Positions 9,627-19,534 are shown, numbered from the stretch's first letter. The stretch is DNA of 64,000 nt from Leptospira sp. B5-022 (GCF_000347035.1 NZ_ANIJ01000015.1:248001-312000), one strand, 5' to 3'. A program made the numbers and translations. The notes: generated by a model from the letters alone, not told the origin.

Positions 9627-10451
9627 TTACGGTTCAAATGAGGCTTTTGTCTCGTCTTTTCCGCTTATTACCAGTAAGGCTAAATACGAAACCAAATTGA
9701 AAAAGGAATTTTTTCGATTTGGACCGAAATTTTTTCGGAAAAAAACCAATCTACCCTTCAATTCTTCCCGATAGAAGCCCCAGTCTGTAGGCAATCGGAA
9801 ATCCTTTAACTCTCCCGAGTCCGCAAGTCTTGCCGGAATGGAAACAGAAAGTTTGTCCCCAAAACCGGAGTTGGTAGGACAGGAATTGATGAATCCGATC
9901 CCTTTTTGAAAATCAAACTTATCTTCTGCCTCGAATTTTATTAAAAAATCGGATTTTAGGACTGAGTTTAACTCAAGAAGGGAATCAGTCACATATTCCC
10001 AGCGAATATGATCCTCGTCTCCCACTACTAATGTCCCTGATTCCCAAGGAATTCTTTGTTTTAATTCCGGGATCAGTCGATTTTTTCCCGAATTTAGATC
10101 TTTGGTCTTGGAATCATTCTCTCCTATAAACGAATCTAGAAATTGGTCCGTTTTTTCGGAACGTTCGGTATATGTGGAATTTTTCGGGTTTCTGGCAATA
10201 CGAAATCTGTATGTAAACGGTAAACGATGAGAATCTATATATGATAGACCTTCTTCCCAATTCGTTTTTCTGAATTTTTCCCAGACGGAAATTGCGGGAA
10301 AATGAGAAGGCGGTTCCCAATCGGAAGGAGCTTGGATCGGAATAAACTTGGTATATTCCTCTCCCAAAAATTGGATACAATGAGCGCATCCGATTTTTCC
10401 CCGATTTTTCCAGTCGAGTAGGGATAAGCCGCAATAAATACAGCCATCCAT
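9627..10451 (-). CDS. Fused McsA-like zinc finger and short McsB-like guanido kinase domain
   Basis: Protein of 274 residues. Residues 4-25 hold CIYCG-x14-CAHC, matching the zinc finger of McsA (CPxCG ... GCxxCY). The rest follows the N-terminal half of protein-arginine kinase McsB: RFRIARN (82-88) for the SRIRLARN motif, LIPEL (126-130) for LISPEL, GDEDHIR (144-150) for NEEDHLR, and GFINSCPTNSGFG (186-198) for GYLTSCPTNVGTG, including the active-site Cys at 191. The next McsB motif, RASV, reads KLSV, and only about 75 residues follow, so most of the C-terminal domain is missing. McsA/McsB mark proteins with phosphoarginine for ClpC; clpC lies 115 bases downstream. Whether this shortened form is catalytic is unknown. 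Confidence 0.7.
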   Translation of the reverse strand: MDGCIYCGLSLLDWKNRGKIGCAHCIQFLGEEYTKFIPIQAPSDWEPPSHFPAISVWEKFRKTNWEEGLSYIDSHRLPFTYRFRIARNPKNSTYTERSEKTDQFLDSFIGENDSKTKDLNSGKNRLIPELKQRIPWESGTLVVGDEDHIRWEYVTDSLLELNSVLKSDFLIKFEAEDKFDFQKGIGFINSCPTNSGFGDKLSVSIPARLADSGELKDFRLPTDWGFYREELKGRLVFFRKNFGPNRKNSFFNLVSYLALLVISGKDETKASFEP

Positions 10452-10457
10452 AATTGT

Positions 10458-11150
10458 TTACACCGTTTGCGGGATGACTGCGGGTTTCAATTTTCCTTGG
10501 AAGATCTGGTTTCTTTTATGTGCAAGAGCCGCCAGTTCCATATCGTGGGTTACTAGTATTAGACTGAATCGAAGATCCTTTTGTAATTCCTGGATTAGAC
10601 CCATTAGATTTCTGGAATTCTCTCTGTCCAAGTTTCCCGTAGGCTCGTCGGCGAGTATGAGTTTTTTTCCTGCGACAAGCGCTCTTGCCACACCCACACG
10701 AGCGCTTTCACCTCCGGAAAGTTGAGAAGGATGACTATGAATTCTTTCTTTCAGTCCTACTTTTTCCAACATGGAAATTGCTTCCTTTTCCGCTTTAGAA
10801 GTAGAATAACCTTTGATCAAAAGTGGAATGCTCACATTTTCCAAAGCGGAAAAATCCGGAAGAAGAAGATGATGTTGGAAGATGAATGCGATCTTCTCCG
10901 CACGAAAACTTTCTTTTCCCCTCTCGTCCATCTCGCTTAAATTAATTCCGCAAACTTCCACTTCGCCGGAATCGAAACCGTCCATGGCTCCCAATATGTT
11001 TAGAAGAGTGGATTTTCCGATCCCGGATTTTCCCTCTATCGAGAAAATCTCTCCTTCCTCCACGTCCATGTCCAATCCATCTAGTACGGAAAATTCCTTT
11101 TCGAGGATATGATACTTTTTAACCAGATTTCGGATCTTAATAATACTCAC
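10458..11150 (-). CDS. lolD: Lipoprotein-releasing ABC transporter ATPase LolD-type
   Basis: Protein of 230 residues, typical for LolD, the ATPase that powers release of outer-membrane lipoproteins from the inner membrane. Walker A is GKSGIGKST (about 40-48), Q-loop [10 protein letters not shown], signature LSGGESAR (about 143), Walker [13 protein letters not shown] and H-loop LVTHD. The TGNLD after Walker B and [11 protein letters not shown] after the Q-loop are typical of the LolD/MacB/FtsE group. It starts 1 base after the partner permease ends, giving a tight two-gene transporter, and its stop is 6 bases before the McsA/McsB-like gene. A role in lipoprotein export is inferred from the permease family. 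Confidence 0.8.
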   Translation of the reverse strand: MSIIKIRNLVKKYHILEKEFSVLDGLDMDVEEGEIFSIEGKSGIGKSTLLNILGAMDGFDSGEVEVCGINLSEMDERGKESFRAEKIAFIFQHHLLLPDFSALENVSIPLLIKGYSTSKAEKEAISMLEKVGLKERIHSHPSQLSGGESARVGVARALVAGKKLILADEPTGNLDRENSRNLMGLIQELQKDLRFSLILVTHDMELAALAHKRNQIFQGKLKPAVIPQTV

Positions 11151-11151
11151 G

Positions 11152-12525
11152 TTAGTCGTTCCTTATGGTGTCGACAGGATTCAGGCTTGCCGCCCATCTT
11201 GCAGGGAAGTATCCGGCAATTCCGGAAAGTATGGTAGCCGCAGTGGTCACCATAAAAATAAAAGGTATATTGATATCCACAGGAAGTTTATCAAAATAAT
11301 AGATCCGTTTAGGAACTAATTCCACAGGAGTCCAATCCGAGCCGGTAAAAGAAGGTCCGAGCATATTGATGATCTCTTCTACATAACCTATAATCGTATC
11401 GAGTGAGTTTGCTAAGAATACTCCCGTAACTCCGCCGGTCAAAGATGCTAAGATCCCTACAAGCATCGCATTCAACGTAAAGATCAAAAGTATATCGGAA
11501 GCCGGGAGCCCAAGAGCCTTGAGCACTCCGATCGATTTCCGTTTTGCACGAACTAGAGAATAAACGGAAGCGACCATCCCAAGCGCGGCTAAGATAATAA
11601 ATAAGAAAACGATTATAGAGATGATCGTCTTCTCCAATTGTAGTGCTGCTAAAAGATTTTCCTGCTCTTCTGCGATCGTTCTCACGGATAAAGAAGAAGC
11701 AGCATCTATTTCCTGCTCGAATTCTAAACTATTAAAAAGTTTGTAAAGTTTACGTTTGCTGATCGCAAGATCATCCAGGGATTTCGCTTTGATCGTGATC
11801 TGGTTTACGGAATCTTTCATTTTGAAAAATTTCTGCGCTACCGGCAATGCCATATAAACAAAACTGGAATCGAACTTATAGTTCCCTGTTTTAAAAAATC
11901 CGGATACTCTGAAGTTTTGAACGCTTACTTCCACCCCTTTTCCAAGAGAGAATCTTCCTCCCGGCACTGCCAAAGTAAGCTGTTTGCCCAAACTGAAATT
12001 GTAAAGATCCTCCATCTCTTTTCCCAAGATGATGTAGTTCTCTCGATTCAGATGACCCAGCTCTTCTCTATCGTAATGGACAAGTCTTGGAAAGTTATGA
12101 AGTTTATGTTCTGTCAGCGCATCCACACTTGGGACTGCGACCGCCTTGATTAGAACCGGATAAAATACGTTATATCTCTGGATGAGCCCGTGACTTTGGA
12201 TCCCACCTTCAACGGAAATGATCCTATCTTTGAGATCAGGATCGTTTTGTATATATTTGATGATTTTTTGGTAGTCCCGGATCTCTCCGCCATTGGAACT
12301 ACTTTCAATTGTAATATGTTCTCCACCTTGCCACAGAGATTCCTTAAGTTGCCTTTGAAATCCGTTGAAGATAGAAAGCACTACGATAAGTAGGGCGACT
12401 CCGACAGCCATAACGATAAACGAAATCCTGGATTTGATCGAAAGGAGTCCTGTAACTCTGGATCCTCGGATATATCGGGAAGTGAGAAGTAGGATCAGGG
12501 GGGATCTATGAAAGAAGAAATTCAT
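11152..12525 (-). CDS. Lipoprotein-releasing ABC permease LolC/LolE family
   Basis: Protein of 457 residues from the ATG at 12525; a TTG-type start 11 codons earlier is less likely. The beginning, [40 protein letters not shown], is the LolC/LolE pattern: an amphipathic start with the first membrane helix at about residues 35-57. A large periplasmic domain (about 60-300) and three C-terminal helices (about 312-340, 365-390 and 420-445) follow, ending with the FtsX-type [17 protein letters not shown]. The protein would form a homodimer or pair with another LolC/E encoded elsewhere, since only one permease is here. It heads the minus-strand run lol permease, lolD, mcs-like, clpC. Confidence 0.8.
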   Translation of the reverse strand: MNFFFHRSPLILLLTSRYIRGSRVTGLLSIKSRISFIVMAVGVALLIVVLSIFNGFQRQLKESLWQGGEHITIESSSNGGEIRDYQKIIKYIQNDPDLKDRIISVEGGIQSHGLIQRYNVFYPVLIKAVAVPSVDALTEHKLHNFPRLVHYDREELGHLNRENYIILGKEMEDLYNFSLGKQLTLAVPGGRFSLGKGVEVSVQNFRVSGFFKTGNYKFDSSFVYMALPVAQKFFKMKDSVNQITIKAKSLDDLAISKRKLYKLFNSLEFEQEIDAASSLSVRTIAEEQENLLAALQLEKTIISIIVFLFIILAALGMVASVYSLVRAKRKSIGVLKALGLPASDILLIFTLNAMLVGILASLTGGVTGVFLANSLDTIIGYVEEIINMLGPSFTGSDWTPVELVPKRIYYFDKLPVDINIPFIFMVTTAATILSGIAGYFPARWAASLNPVDTIRND

Positions 12526-12660
12526 CAGTTTGGCGATTGAAATTAAACAAATTCGCAAATTTCCTTAGTTTGACAATTATCAGATTCCGATGCAGGATGT
12601 CAAAAAAAAGTCGATACCGATTTAGCCTCATAGTAGGATCGGTCTCTCATTCGAAATTAT

Positions 12661-13677
12661 ATGCCATCCGAACAAGTATACTCCTTATTATTTCAGTCTA
12701 GGGACGGGGCTTCCTCTCTTTACATCCTATTTGGGGGAATCGTCGATCCGGTTTCCAGTCGGATCGATAGATTCGAAGTAGTTGCGGTGGGAAATAGCGA
12801 GTTGATCAACGTTCCGTTATCCGGAACAACCTTTAAGGATGTCACCAATATCTGCCAAAAGATCAAATACGAAGGCAAACAACTTAAAAATCTCACAAAT
12901 AAACTTCAGGAACTATTCCAAAACAGCGGACGCTCCGACGATTTTATGGAGCAGCTCATTCATTATATCAATAAGCGCGAGGACGAAAAGATCAGATACC
13001 TGATCAATCAGATCCAAAACCAAGCAATGGGAAATTCCAAACCGGATATCAGTCTTTGGTATTCCTTAATCGATCGAGATAAGATCGAGGAAGCCGGTTC
13101 CGGGAAAACTTCCTTTGAAACGTTGGATTCGGCGGAAGAAGTCCATGAAGAATCCGCACCGGAAGAACTTCCTACAATCCCAATTGGAATTCCGACAGGA
13201 ATAGATGCTTCTATTCCTCCTACCGCTTCAAGAGTTCAGTTCAAATTTATTCTTTCTCCTGTTTCCGGGATCCCGGTCAATCAACTCAAACCAGGGGATC
13301 AGATCGTAGTCCAATTGATCGGAAACGATCCTACTACTTTGGGGATCATAGACTCTATGAAACTCAAAACGGAAGACGGAAGTATTAAACCTATTCCGGC
13401 CACGGTTGTCGCCACTGAGAATAAAGGTGTTGAGAATGAAACCATTGTCAAAATAGGGAACGATGTCTTCGGCAAAATTTACGAAGAAGAAAATTCCATC
13501 AAGGTCCGTCTTTATACCGGAGAAAAACCGGTTTCTAAGTCCGGCGGCCCGAGCAGCGCCTCTTCAACTTCCAACGCTTCCTTGGAAGCGGGAGAATCCA
13601 GTCTACTTCTGACTGTATTGATCGCATTAGGGGTTGTGGGAATTGGAATGATCGCGATTTTTGTATTCTTACTTTAA
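12661..13677 (+). CDS. Tail-anchored protein of unknown function
   Basis: Protein of 338 residues. The N-terminal 135 residues look cytoplasmic, with a mixed beta start and a charged helical segment (about 65-120). A Pro/Glu-rich linker follows (about 140-190), then a beta-rich region (195-290), a Ser/Gly-rich spacer, and one C-terminal membrane helix (about 315-337, LLLTVLIALGVVGIGMIAIF). There is no signal peptide, which suggests C-tail anchoring with the bulk in the cytoplasm. It is divergent from the lol permease across a gap of about 135 bases and 79 bases upstream of another membrane protein. I do not recognise the family. Confidence 0.55.
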   Translation: MPSEQVYSLLFQSRDGASSLYILFGGIVDPVSSRIDRFEVVAVGNSELINVPLSGTTFKDVTNICQKIKYEGKQLKNLTNKLQELFQNSGRSDDFMEQLIHYINKREDEKIRYLINQIQNQAMGNSKPDISLWYSLIDRDKIEEAGSGKTSFETLDSAEEVHEESAPEELPTIPIGIPTGIDASIPPTASRVQFKFILSPVSGIPVNQLKPGDQIVVQLIGNDPTTLGIIDSMKLKTEDGSIKPIPATVVATENKGVENETIVKIGNDVFGKIYEEENSIKVRLYTGEKPVSKSGGPSSASSTSNASLEAGESSLLLTVLIALGVVGIGMIAIFVFLL

Positions 13678-13756
13678 GTCAGGTCTTTCTCTCACAACTT
13701 TTTGGATGGAGAGAATCCAGCTCAGTAAAATCATAGCCCTATAGACGGATTACGAT

Positions 13757-14803
13757 ATGAAATCTCGCATTAAATTGACTATCACTTACATTATTCCATT
13801 CGTTCTTCTATTGGTCAGCGGGTTTCAACTTTTTTTACAACCTACTTTCTTAAATACAAATGACACCGCAACAATGGAAGCTTTGTTAGACGGGACTGCG
13901 AGAGAGCCTATCTCCGGATTTTATTTCCAAGGTGGAGCGATCTCTCAAATGATGCTGACCAAAAAGATCCTAAAAGAGATAGAAGATCCAAGTCTTCCGA
14001 ACGATTCCCAACCCGAAGAGATCAAAAACAGATTAGGAAGAGTATTACTCGGACAAAGATTGCAGATCTTCTTTTATGTATTTTTAGCGATCCTCTCCCT
14101 GACTTCTTTTCTTTCTCTTTATTTCAGGGCATTTTTCTACACGTTCTTAAACAGAATATTGTACTTTTTCGGCTTTATTCACGGACTTTTCAGTATGCCG
14201 AATATTGCTTTAGCTGGAGCAAGTTCCGGAAGAACGGAAGACCTTTTTTGGGTGATCCCTTCTTTATTTTTTGCGTTCGCTTGGATCATAGGTATGGTCT
14301 ATTTGATGTTTACCATCGGAAAACTTTTTTCAAAGGATGACGCAGATCGCTTTTCTTCTCTTAAAAACTTGAGAGAGGACGAATCTGAATTTAGATCAGA
14401 AAGTAATCGGAACCATTCTTTTGCTACCGCACTTCTCCATTTTTTGGGAATTGTAGCTTTGGGAACATTGATCGGAAATATCGTTTATATCCCGCTGTTC
14501 GTTCTCCAAAAAAATTATTCGGAACCTTTCGGGATCTTGATCGCAGGGGCAGTCGTCGTGATTTCTGCGTTTTATATCCGCAACTATCTCAAGTTCGGAA
14601 AAAGCTCGGAGTTGAGTACCTACCAAAACTTGGCCTTAGGGATCAGTTATCTACAGGTCAGATTTATCAGGATCGCTTTGATGATACTTTTGGTTTTGGT
14701 CCTGGTGGTCGTATTTATCCTGTTCTTATTCAATCTACTTACGATCAACTTCGGGATCTTAGAATCCCTGTTTCCATCCATCGACAGTAGACAAAATCTC
14801 TAA
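13757..14803 (+). CDS. Polytopic membrane protein of unknown function
   Basis: Protein of 348 residues with an N-terminal membrane helix (about 8-28), a polar extracytoplasmic stretch with many Asn, Asp and Gln residues (30-105), then about six hydrophobic segments: at 110-130, 135-155, 168-190, 222-245, 250-275 and 305-335. No transport or enzyme motif is visible. It follows the tail-anchored protein on the same strand. Its last 45 bases overlap the 3' end of the convergent small membrane-protein gene. Confidence 0.55.
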   Translation: MKSRIKLTITYIIPFVLLLVSGFQLFLQPTFLNTNDTATMEALLDGTAREPISGFYFQGGAISQMMLTKKILKEIEDPSLPNDSQPEEIKNRLGRVLLGQRLQIFFYVFLAILSLTSFLSLYFRAFFYTFLNRILYFFGFIHGLFSMPNIALAGASSGRTEDLFWVIPSLFFAFAWIIGMVYLMFTIGKLFSKDDADRFSSLKNLREDESEFRSESNRNHSFATALLHFLGIVALGTLIGNIVYIPLFVLQKNYSEPFGILIAGAVVVISAFYIRNYLKFGKSSELSTYQNLALGISYLQVRFIRIALMILLVLVLVVVFILFLFNLLTINFGILESLFPSIDSRQNL

Positions 14804-15040
14804 AGCGTTCTTTCCCAACCAATAACAAAGAACAATATGAGAAAAAGCTAAAACAGAATAGCTCAATCTATCCAACACTCTTCTAAATGCGATAAATATC
14901 CCGAGATGGGTCACGACCAAGGAGAGTATAAAACCTTCTCCCGCATAATGATTCAGAGTGAGATAAACACTTAAGTAAACCGTAATGATGAAAAATCCCC
15001 AGGCTGCAAACTTTTCCAGTTTGAGATGTCTGGGATCCAT
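14759..15040 (-). CDS. Small three-helix membrane protein of unknown function
   Basis: Protein of 93 residues with three hydrophobic segments, about 11-30, 37-53 and 61-80. Its 3' end overlaps the convergent upstream membrane-protein gene by 45 bases. The start follows the MORN-like gene by 6 bases, so it is likely the last gene of the parA transcription unit. No motif is recognised, and the small size makes the call moderate. Confidence 0.5.
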   Translation of the reverse strand: MDPRHLKLEKFAAWGFFIITVYLSVYLTLNHYAGEGFILSLVVTHLGIFIAFRRVLDRLSYSVLAFSHIVLCYWLGKNALEILSTVDGWKQGF

Positions 15041-15046
15041 TAGGGA

Positions 15047-15733
15047 TTATCCGCAACGAGATTCTTTTTTCTGAACTTCACAAAGAACTTTTCCAGTCGG
15101 AGAAAAGATAGTCCTGGATAAAAAATTGCCATTCTCATCGAAAACTTCGACAGACTCTGTTTGCCTGTTCGGAAAATAATAGAACCAGGTGCGGATCTTT
15201 TTTCCTTTGGAATAATAACCTGAATATTCCAATTCTCCGTCTTTGAAGTATTTCTGCCAAAAATCGGACTTCTGTCCGTTCTTATAATTTCCTTTTACTT
15301 CCAGAGTTCCTTCCGGATAATATCTTTCGTACGGACCTTCTTCGTTTCCTTCGTCACCGTTAATTTGAGCGAACTCGTCTTTGATCTGGCTTCCAAATTT
15401 TTGTTTGATATAGGGTTTACCATCCGCAAAATACCAAACCCAATCCCCAACCTTGGAACCGTGTTCGTATTTTCCTTGGGAAGAGATCCCTTCCTCGGAT
15501 CTGAGATAAGATTTACATAGTCCATGATAGAGTTTGTTCTCATCTAAAGGACATTCGAAGTATAACTTCCCATTATCGTAATATATTCTGGCAAGCCCCG
15601 GCTCGTTCAGAATATACGCGTTCATATTCTTGTCGTATTTTGCGCCTGCAGGTAGACCATGAGGCCTTTCCGTAGATTCACAAAAGAATAAAAAGGAGCA
15701 GACGAAGAATATTATAAATTTTGAAAATTTCAT
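15047..15733 (-). CDS. Exported MORN-repeat-like protein
   Basis: Protein of 228 residues with an N-terminal signal (FSKFIIFFVCSFLFFC). Cys18 could be a lipidation site, but Phe at the preceding position fits a lipobox poorly. The mature part has repeated units of about 23 residues: GKYEHGSKVGDWVWYFADGK, GNYKNGQKSDFWQKYFKDGE and GYYSKGKKIRTWFYYFPNRQ. These match the antitoxin-type MORN variant repeat (G.Y..G...G.W..Y..G). Such proteins are common in envelope fractions, but their function is generally unknown. The start is directly against the stop of the gene upstream, so it is translated from the parA operon. Confidence 0.6.
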   Translation of the reverse strand: MKFSKFIIFFVCSFLFFCESTERPHGLPAGAKYDKNMNAYILNEPGLARIYYDNGKLYFECPLDENKLYHGLCKSYLRSEEGISSQGKYEHGSKVGDWVWYFADGKPYIKQKFGSQIKDEFAQINGDEGNEEGPYERYYPEGTLEVKGNYKNGQKSDFWQKYFKDGELEYSGYYSKGKKIRTWFYYFPNRQTESVEVFDENGNFLSRTIFSPTGKVLCEVQKKESRCG

Positions 15734-16465
15734 CTAATCGATGGTGAATTTTTTGGTCACGAGAATTTCTCCGTTCTCGTCCTTGATCTCAGCTTCGTAA
15801 GCGCCCTCTTCGTCGAAGAAAGAATCGTCGTAGTAGGTTTGGAATTTATCGAATCTGCGTTTGAACTCTTTCTCCTGAACGCTGACCTCTTCCCTGGATT
15901 CATCCACCTTATAGATCGTAAGTTTGATCTTATCGGGAGAGAACCAACCGCCTCTTTTATAATATATGAAAAAGTCCTGTCCGTGAGTAAAATGATACTC
16001 TTTTTCCGAACCCATTCCGGAAACCTTGTCCGGGGTCATTTTATCCACGTCCATATAGATCTCGTGTTTAGAAGGCCATAGCCACCATACAAAGATCAAT
16101 ACCAAGAAGACACCGAGAATGCGGATCCATTTTTTATTTCCGTTAGAATCGCGGAGTCCCGTTTGTGTGTATTCTTCTATCCTCATACCGTTGTTTAGCT
16201 TGAAAATGGGCTCTTTTTTGGGCAATTGTTTTTCCCGGCTTTCGGGCGGTTCGGAAGGAGTAGAATCAATCTCCGACTTGGAACCGGGTTCCGAAACGAA
16301 ACCAGTCTCCTCGGAAGGGACCCGAGTCGAGGAAATCGGTTCTGAAACCGCGGGTGTCTCCGGCTCCTTTAGATCCGGCTTTTTTTCGGCGGAAAATTCT
16401 CCGCCTAATGTTTTTTTGACGGCCGCCCCTGCCGCTTTTTTTAATAAGTCCTTCTTACCCGCCAA
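15734..16465 (-). CDS. Single-pass membrane protein downstream of parA
   Basis: Protein of 243 residues with a TTG start at 16465 lying inside the last codons of parA (11-base overlap), preceded by GACGAGG. The first 90 residues are low-complexity, rich in Lys, Pro, Glu and Ser. One membrane helix lies at about 113-127 ([15 protein letters not shown]). The C-terminal 110 residues form a beta-rich domain ending with repeated charged strands ([31 protein letters not shown]). The layout implies a cytoplasmic disordered tail and a periplasmic domain. The overlap suggests a functional partner for the ParA ATPase, in place of a ParB. Family not recognised. Confidence 0.5.
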   Translation of the reverse strand: MAGKKDLLKKAAGAAVKKTLGGEFSAEKKPDLKEPETPAVSEPISSTRVPSEETGFVSEPGSKSEIDSTPSEPPESREKQLPKKEPIFKLNNGMRIEEYTQTGLRDSNGNKKWIRILGVFLVLIFVWWLWPSKHEIYMDVDKMTPDKVSGMGSEKEYHFTHGQDFFIYYKRGGWFSPDKIKLTIYKVDESREEVSVQEKEFKRRFDKFQTYYDDSFFDEEGAYEAEIKDENGEILVTKKFTID

Positions 16466-17213
16466 AAGAGTAGACCTCGTCTGTGAATTGCTGGTAAGCC
16501 TTGGTTGTTTTATTTTTGGGCTGGTATTCGTACAAAGACTGGTTTAAAAGATGCGCCTCTTCCACTGCAACGGAAGGAGGGATTTTCGATTCGAATAGAC
16601 GAAGATGTTCTTCAATCATAGGAACTACCGTTTGAGACATCGTGGTCCTTTGTTGGAATAAGGTCAATAATGCTCCTAAAATTTTCAATCCGGGGTTAAA
16701 CCTTTTAACGGTATGGTTTTTAGCTTCTAAGATCGCCTCTATCCCATCCAAAGAAAATTTAGAGATCTGCAACGGAACGATGAGTCCGGTCGCGGCGACA
16801 AATGCATTCATAGTGATCAATGAAAGGCTTGGCGGACAATCGATCACCACCCAATCAAAATCATTCTGAACCGTTTCCAAGGCTTCCTTCAGAACAAAAA
16901 AGCCGTCCATTTTTCCGGAAAGAAGAACATCGATCTGAGAAAGTTTAGAAGACGCAGGAAGCAAACTCAAACCGGGAATCCTGGTCGGAGAGATGAGTTC
17001 GCGAATCGGGACCTTCTCGCTAAAAAGTAAAAAAGAGTCCTTACCGTTCTTGGAAGAAGATTCCGGGAACACGGAACTCGCATTGTTCTGGGCATCCAGG
17101 TCTATGAGCAAAACCCTTTCTCCCTTTTTCGCAAGGCCCACGGCAAGATGGACGGACGTGGTGGTCTTTCCCACTCCCCCTTTTTGATTGGCTATACAAA
17201 GAGTCTGTTTCAT
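16455..17213 (-). CDS. ParA/Soj-type partitioning ATPase (orphan)
   Basis: Protein of 252 residues. It opens with the deviant Walker [18 protein letters not shown] (about 10-26), then [10 protein letters not shown] (Walker A') and [17 protein letters not shown] (Walker B), the ParA/MinD signature. ParA ATPases bind DNA or membrane in an ATP-dependent gradient and position cargo such as origins, plasmids or protein complexes. No parB or parS-like cluster is visible nearby. Instead the gene is coupled to a membrane protein, a MORN-like exported protein and a small membrane protein. An envelope-complex positioning role is therefore as plausible as DNA segregation. The start ATG at 17213 matches the usual family start. 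Confidence 0.8.
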   Translation of the reverse strand: MKQTLCIANQKGGVGKTTTSVHLAVGLAKKGERVLLIDLDAQNNASSVFPESSSKNGKDSFLLFSEKVPIRELISPTRIPGLSLLPASSKLSQIDVLLSGKMDGFFVLKEALETVQNDFDWVVIDCPPSLSLITMNAFVAATGLIVPLQISKFSLDGIEAILEAKNHTVKRFNPGLKILGALLTLFQQRTTMSQTVVPMIEEHLRLFESKIPPSVAVEEAHLLNQSLYEYQPKNKTTKAYQQFTDEVYSFGG

Positions 17214-17329
17214 TCAAAAATCCGTTGCCGGTACTGGTCCTCTTAGAAGAATAACTCCATAGGCCTCTAAAATTTCAAGGAGAAGGAAAAATTTCCTGGT
17301 CTTTCGGAGAAGGAGGCAAGGGAGCCCTA

Positions 17330-18787
17330 ATGGAATACGAAGTAATCATCGGTTTGGAAGTACATGCTCAATTAAACACGGATTCCAAAGTTTTCTCCGA
17401 TAGCCCTTCTAAATTCGGAGCCGCTCCCAATTCCCAGGTTTCCTCGGTTTGTTTGGGACTTCCCGGTTCTTTGCCGGTTTTAAACGAAGAAGCGTTGACC
17501 AAGGCGATCATGGCGGGCCTGGCATTCGGTTCCAATATTACTCTACATACTAAGTTCGATCGAAAAAATTATTTTTATCCGGACCTTCCCAAAGGGTACC
17601 AAATTTCACAATTCGACCGACCTATCTGTGAAGGAGGTAAGATCACCTTTACCGTTAAGGGAGAAGATAAACCTAGATCCGTAAACCTCACCCGCATTCA
17701 TATAGAAGAAGATGCCGGAAAATTAATACACTCCGCTGATCCCAAGATCCCTCAGTCTTACGTAGACTTAAATCGTGCAGGCACTCCATTGATAGAGATC
17801 GTTTCCGAACCGGAAATGCGTTCTTCCGACGAAGCTTACTATTATCTTTTAGCTCTTAAATCCGTTCTCAGGTATATTAGAGTTTCCGATTGTAATATGG
17901 AAGAAGGTTCCCTCCGTTGTGATGCAAACGTTTCCATTCGCCCGAAAGGTTCGGACAAATTCGGCACAAGAGTAGAGATCAAAAACCTGAACTCGTTCAA
18001 AGCGGTCAAAGCCGCTATCGATTACGAGGTAGAATGGCAAAGAGATATGTATTCTCAGGGAAAAACATTCCCTCAACAGACCAAACTTTGGGATTCCGCA
18101 TCCAACGTGACTCTCACTATGAGAACTAAAGAAATGAGTCACGACTACAGATATTTTCCAGATCCGGACCTTCCTCCCGTAATTCTTACAAAAGAAACCG
18201 TAGAAGATATCCGCAAATCCCTTCCGGAACTTCCCGATGCAAGAAGAGACAGATTCGTAGAAAAATTAGGACTTCCCAAATATGATGCGGAAGTACTCAC
18301 TGCGGAAAGGGAGATTGCCGATTATTACGAAAGCGCTCTTAAAGTCTCCGGAGACCCTAAAAAAACTTCCAATTGGGTCAAAGACGAAGTATTAGGAATT
18401 GTTAATAAAGAAAGTATTACGATTTCCGAATTTAAAGTTGGACCGGAAAGAATAGGCGGACTGGTAAAACTGATCGCTGACGGAAAAATTTCGGGTAAGA
18501 TCGGTAAAACCGTCTTTGAAGAAATGCTCGGGACCGACAAAGATCCGGAAACAATCGTGACCGAAAAAAATCTGATCGTAGTTCGAGACGATAAAGAGAT
18601 TGAAAGGATTGTAGACGAGGCAATCGCTGCAAACGAAGACGCCGTCCAAAAATACAAATCAGGAAAGGACAGAGCTCTCGGTGCAATCGTAGGTTATGTG
18701 ATGAAAGTTTCCAAAGGAAAAGCGGACCCGAATCTGGTAAATCAGATGTTACTGGATAAATTAGGGCCTTTGCCTCCTAAAGGTTAA
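17330..18787 (+). CDS. gatB: Asp-tRNA(Asn)/Glu-tRNA(Gln) amidotransferase subunit B
   Basis: Protein of 485 residues, normal for GatB. It opens with [15 protein letters not shown] and contains [46 protein letters not shown] and [13 protein letters not shown], all core GatB motifs of the kinase/tRNA-binding domain. A helical GatB/YqeY tail domain occupies about residues 330-480. GatB activates the misacylated Glu- or Asp-tRNA for amidation in the GatCAB complex, which implies that the organism lacks at least one of GlnRS and AsnRS. gatA and gatC are not adjacent. An AGGAGG element lies about 16 bases before the ATG, with GGGAG closer in. Confidence 0.95.
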   Translation: MEYEVIIGLEVHAQLNTDSKVFSDSPSKFGAAPNSQVSSVCLGLPGSLPVLNEEALTKAIMAGLAFGSNITLHTKFDRKNYFYPDLPKGYQISQFDRPICEGGKITFTVKGEDKPRSVNLTRIHIEEDAGKLIHSADPKIPQSYVDLNRAGTPLIEIVSEPEMRSSDEAYYYLLALKSVLRYIRVSDCNMEEGSLRCDANVSIRPKGSDKFGTRVEIKNLNSFKAVKAAIDYEVEWQRDMYSQGKTFPQQTKLWDSASNVTLTMRTKEMSHDYRYFPDPDLPPVILTKETVEDIRKSLPELPDARRDRFVEKLGLPKYDAEVLTAEREIADYYESALKVSGDPKKTSNWVKDEVLGIVNKESITISEFKVGPERIGGLVKLIADGKISGKIGKTVFEEMLGTDKDPETIVTEKNLIVVRDDKEIERIVDEAIAANEDAVQKYKSGKDRALGAIVGYVMKVSKGKADPNLVNQMLLDKLGPLPPKG

Positions 18788-18817
18788 GACAAGATCATTA
18801 CATAACTTTAGTCGACC

Positions 18818-19534
18818 TTAGGATTTCGATTTTCTTTTTGTGGAATTCTGCCTTTGGTCCGATTCTATTTGTCCGTCAACCATATTGATCCTTCTGTCGG
18901 CTAAGGCTGCGTATTCCGGATCATGAGTTACATACAGGATCGTTGTGCCGTTCTCTTTATTCCGTTGCTTAAAGATCTCCATCGTTTTGTCTCCGTTTGC
19001 CGTATCCAAATTTCCTGTGGGCTCGTCCGCAAAGATCAATCCCGGCTCCATTATTAGCGCTCTGGCGATCGCAGCTCTTTGTTGTTCTCCGCCGGACATT
19101 TGCGAAGGATATTTATCCTTACAATGTTCCAACCCGAAGTCCTTCAGTAGGCTGCGAGCATAATCTCGTTTCTTTCCTTCTTCTCCAATTTTTCTTGTGG
19201 GCATCAATATATTCTCGATTGCACTTAACTCGGGAAGAAGATAATGAAACTGAAAAACGAATCCGATATTTTTGTTCCGAAAACTATGAGCTTCTTTACT
19301 TTCCATTTGGAAAAGATCTTTTCCTTCCAAATATACTTTACCGGAACTTGGAGTATCCAATCCGCTCAACATGTAAAGTAAAGTGGACTTTCCGGAGCCT
19401 GATCGACCGGTAAGAGAAACGAATTCCCCTTTTTTTATGCTAAGAGTAACATCACGTATTGCTAAAGTAGCCGGTTCTCCGAAAGATTTTACGAGAGAAT
19501 CACAATTAAGAATTATATGAGGATCGTAATTCAT
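18818..19534 (-). CDS. ABC exporter ATPase (MacB/DevA/LolD group)
   Basis: Protein of 238 residues. Walker A is GRSGSGKST (about 43-51), Q-loop FVFQFHYLLPELSAIENILMP, signature MSGGEQQRAAIARAL, Walker [13 protein letters not shown] and H-loop YVTHD. This is the LolD/MacB/FtsE-type ATPase that drives FtsX-fold permeases. It overlaps the permease gene by 4 bases and is the last gene of a three-gene operon with an adaptor protein. The operon is separate from the lolCD pair at 10.5-12.5 kb, so the cell has at least two such systems. The cargo is unknown; the arrangement resembles DevBCA- and MacAB-type exporters. Confidence 0.8.
   Translation of the reverse strand: MNYDPHIILNCDSLVKSFGEPATLAIRDVTLSIKKGEFVSLTGRSGSGKSTLLYMLSGLDTPSSGKVYLEGKDLFQMESKEAHSFRNKNIGFVFQFHYLLPELSAIENILMPTRKIGEEGKKRDYARSLLKDFGLEHCKDKYPSQMSGGEQQRAAIARALIMEPGLIFADEPTGNLDTANGDKTMEIFKQRNKENGTTILYVTHDPEYAALADRRINMVDGQIESDQRQNSTKRKSKS

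Noticed and set aside
15047..15733. Lipoprotein call for the MORN-like protein at Cys18
   Set aside because: Phe precedes the Cys where a small residue is expected in spirochaetal lipoboxes, so I list it only as exported.
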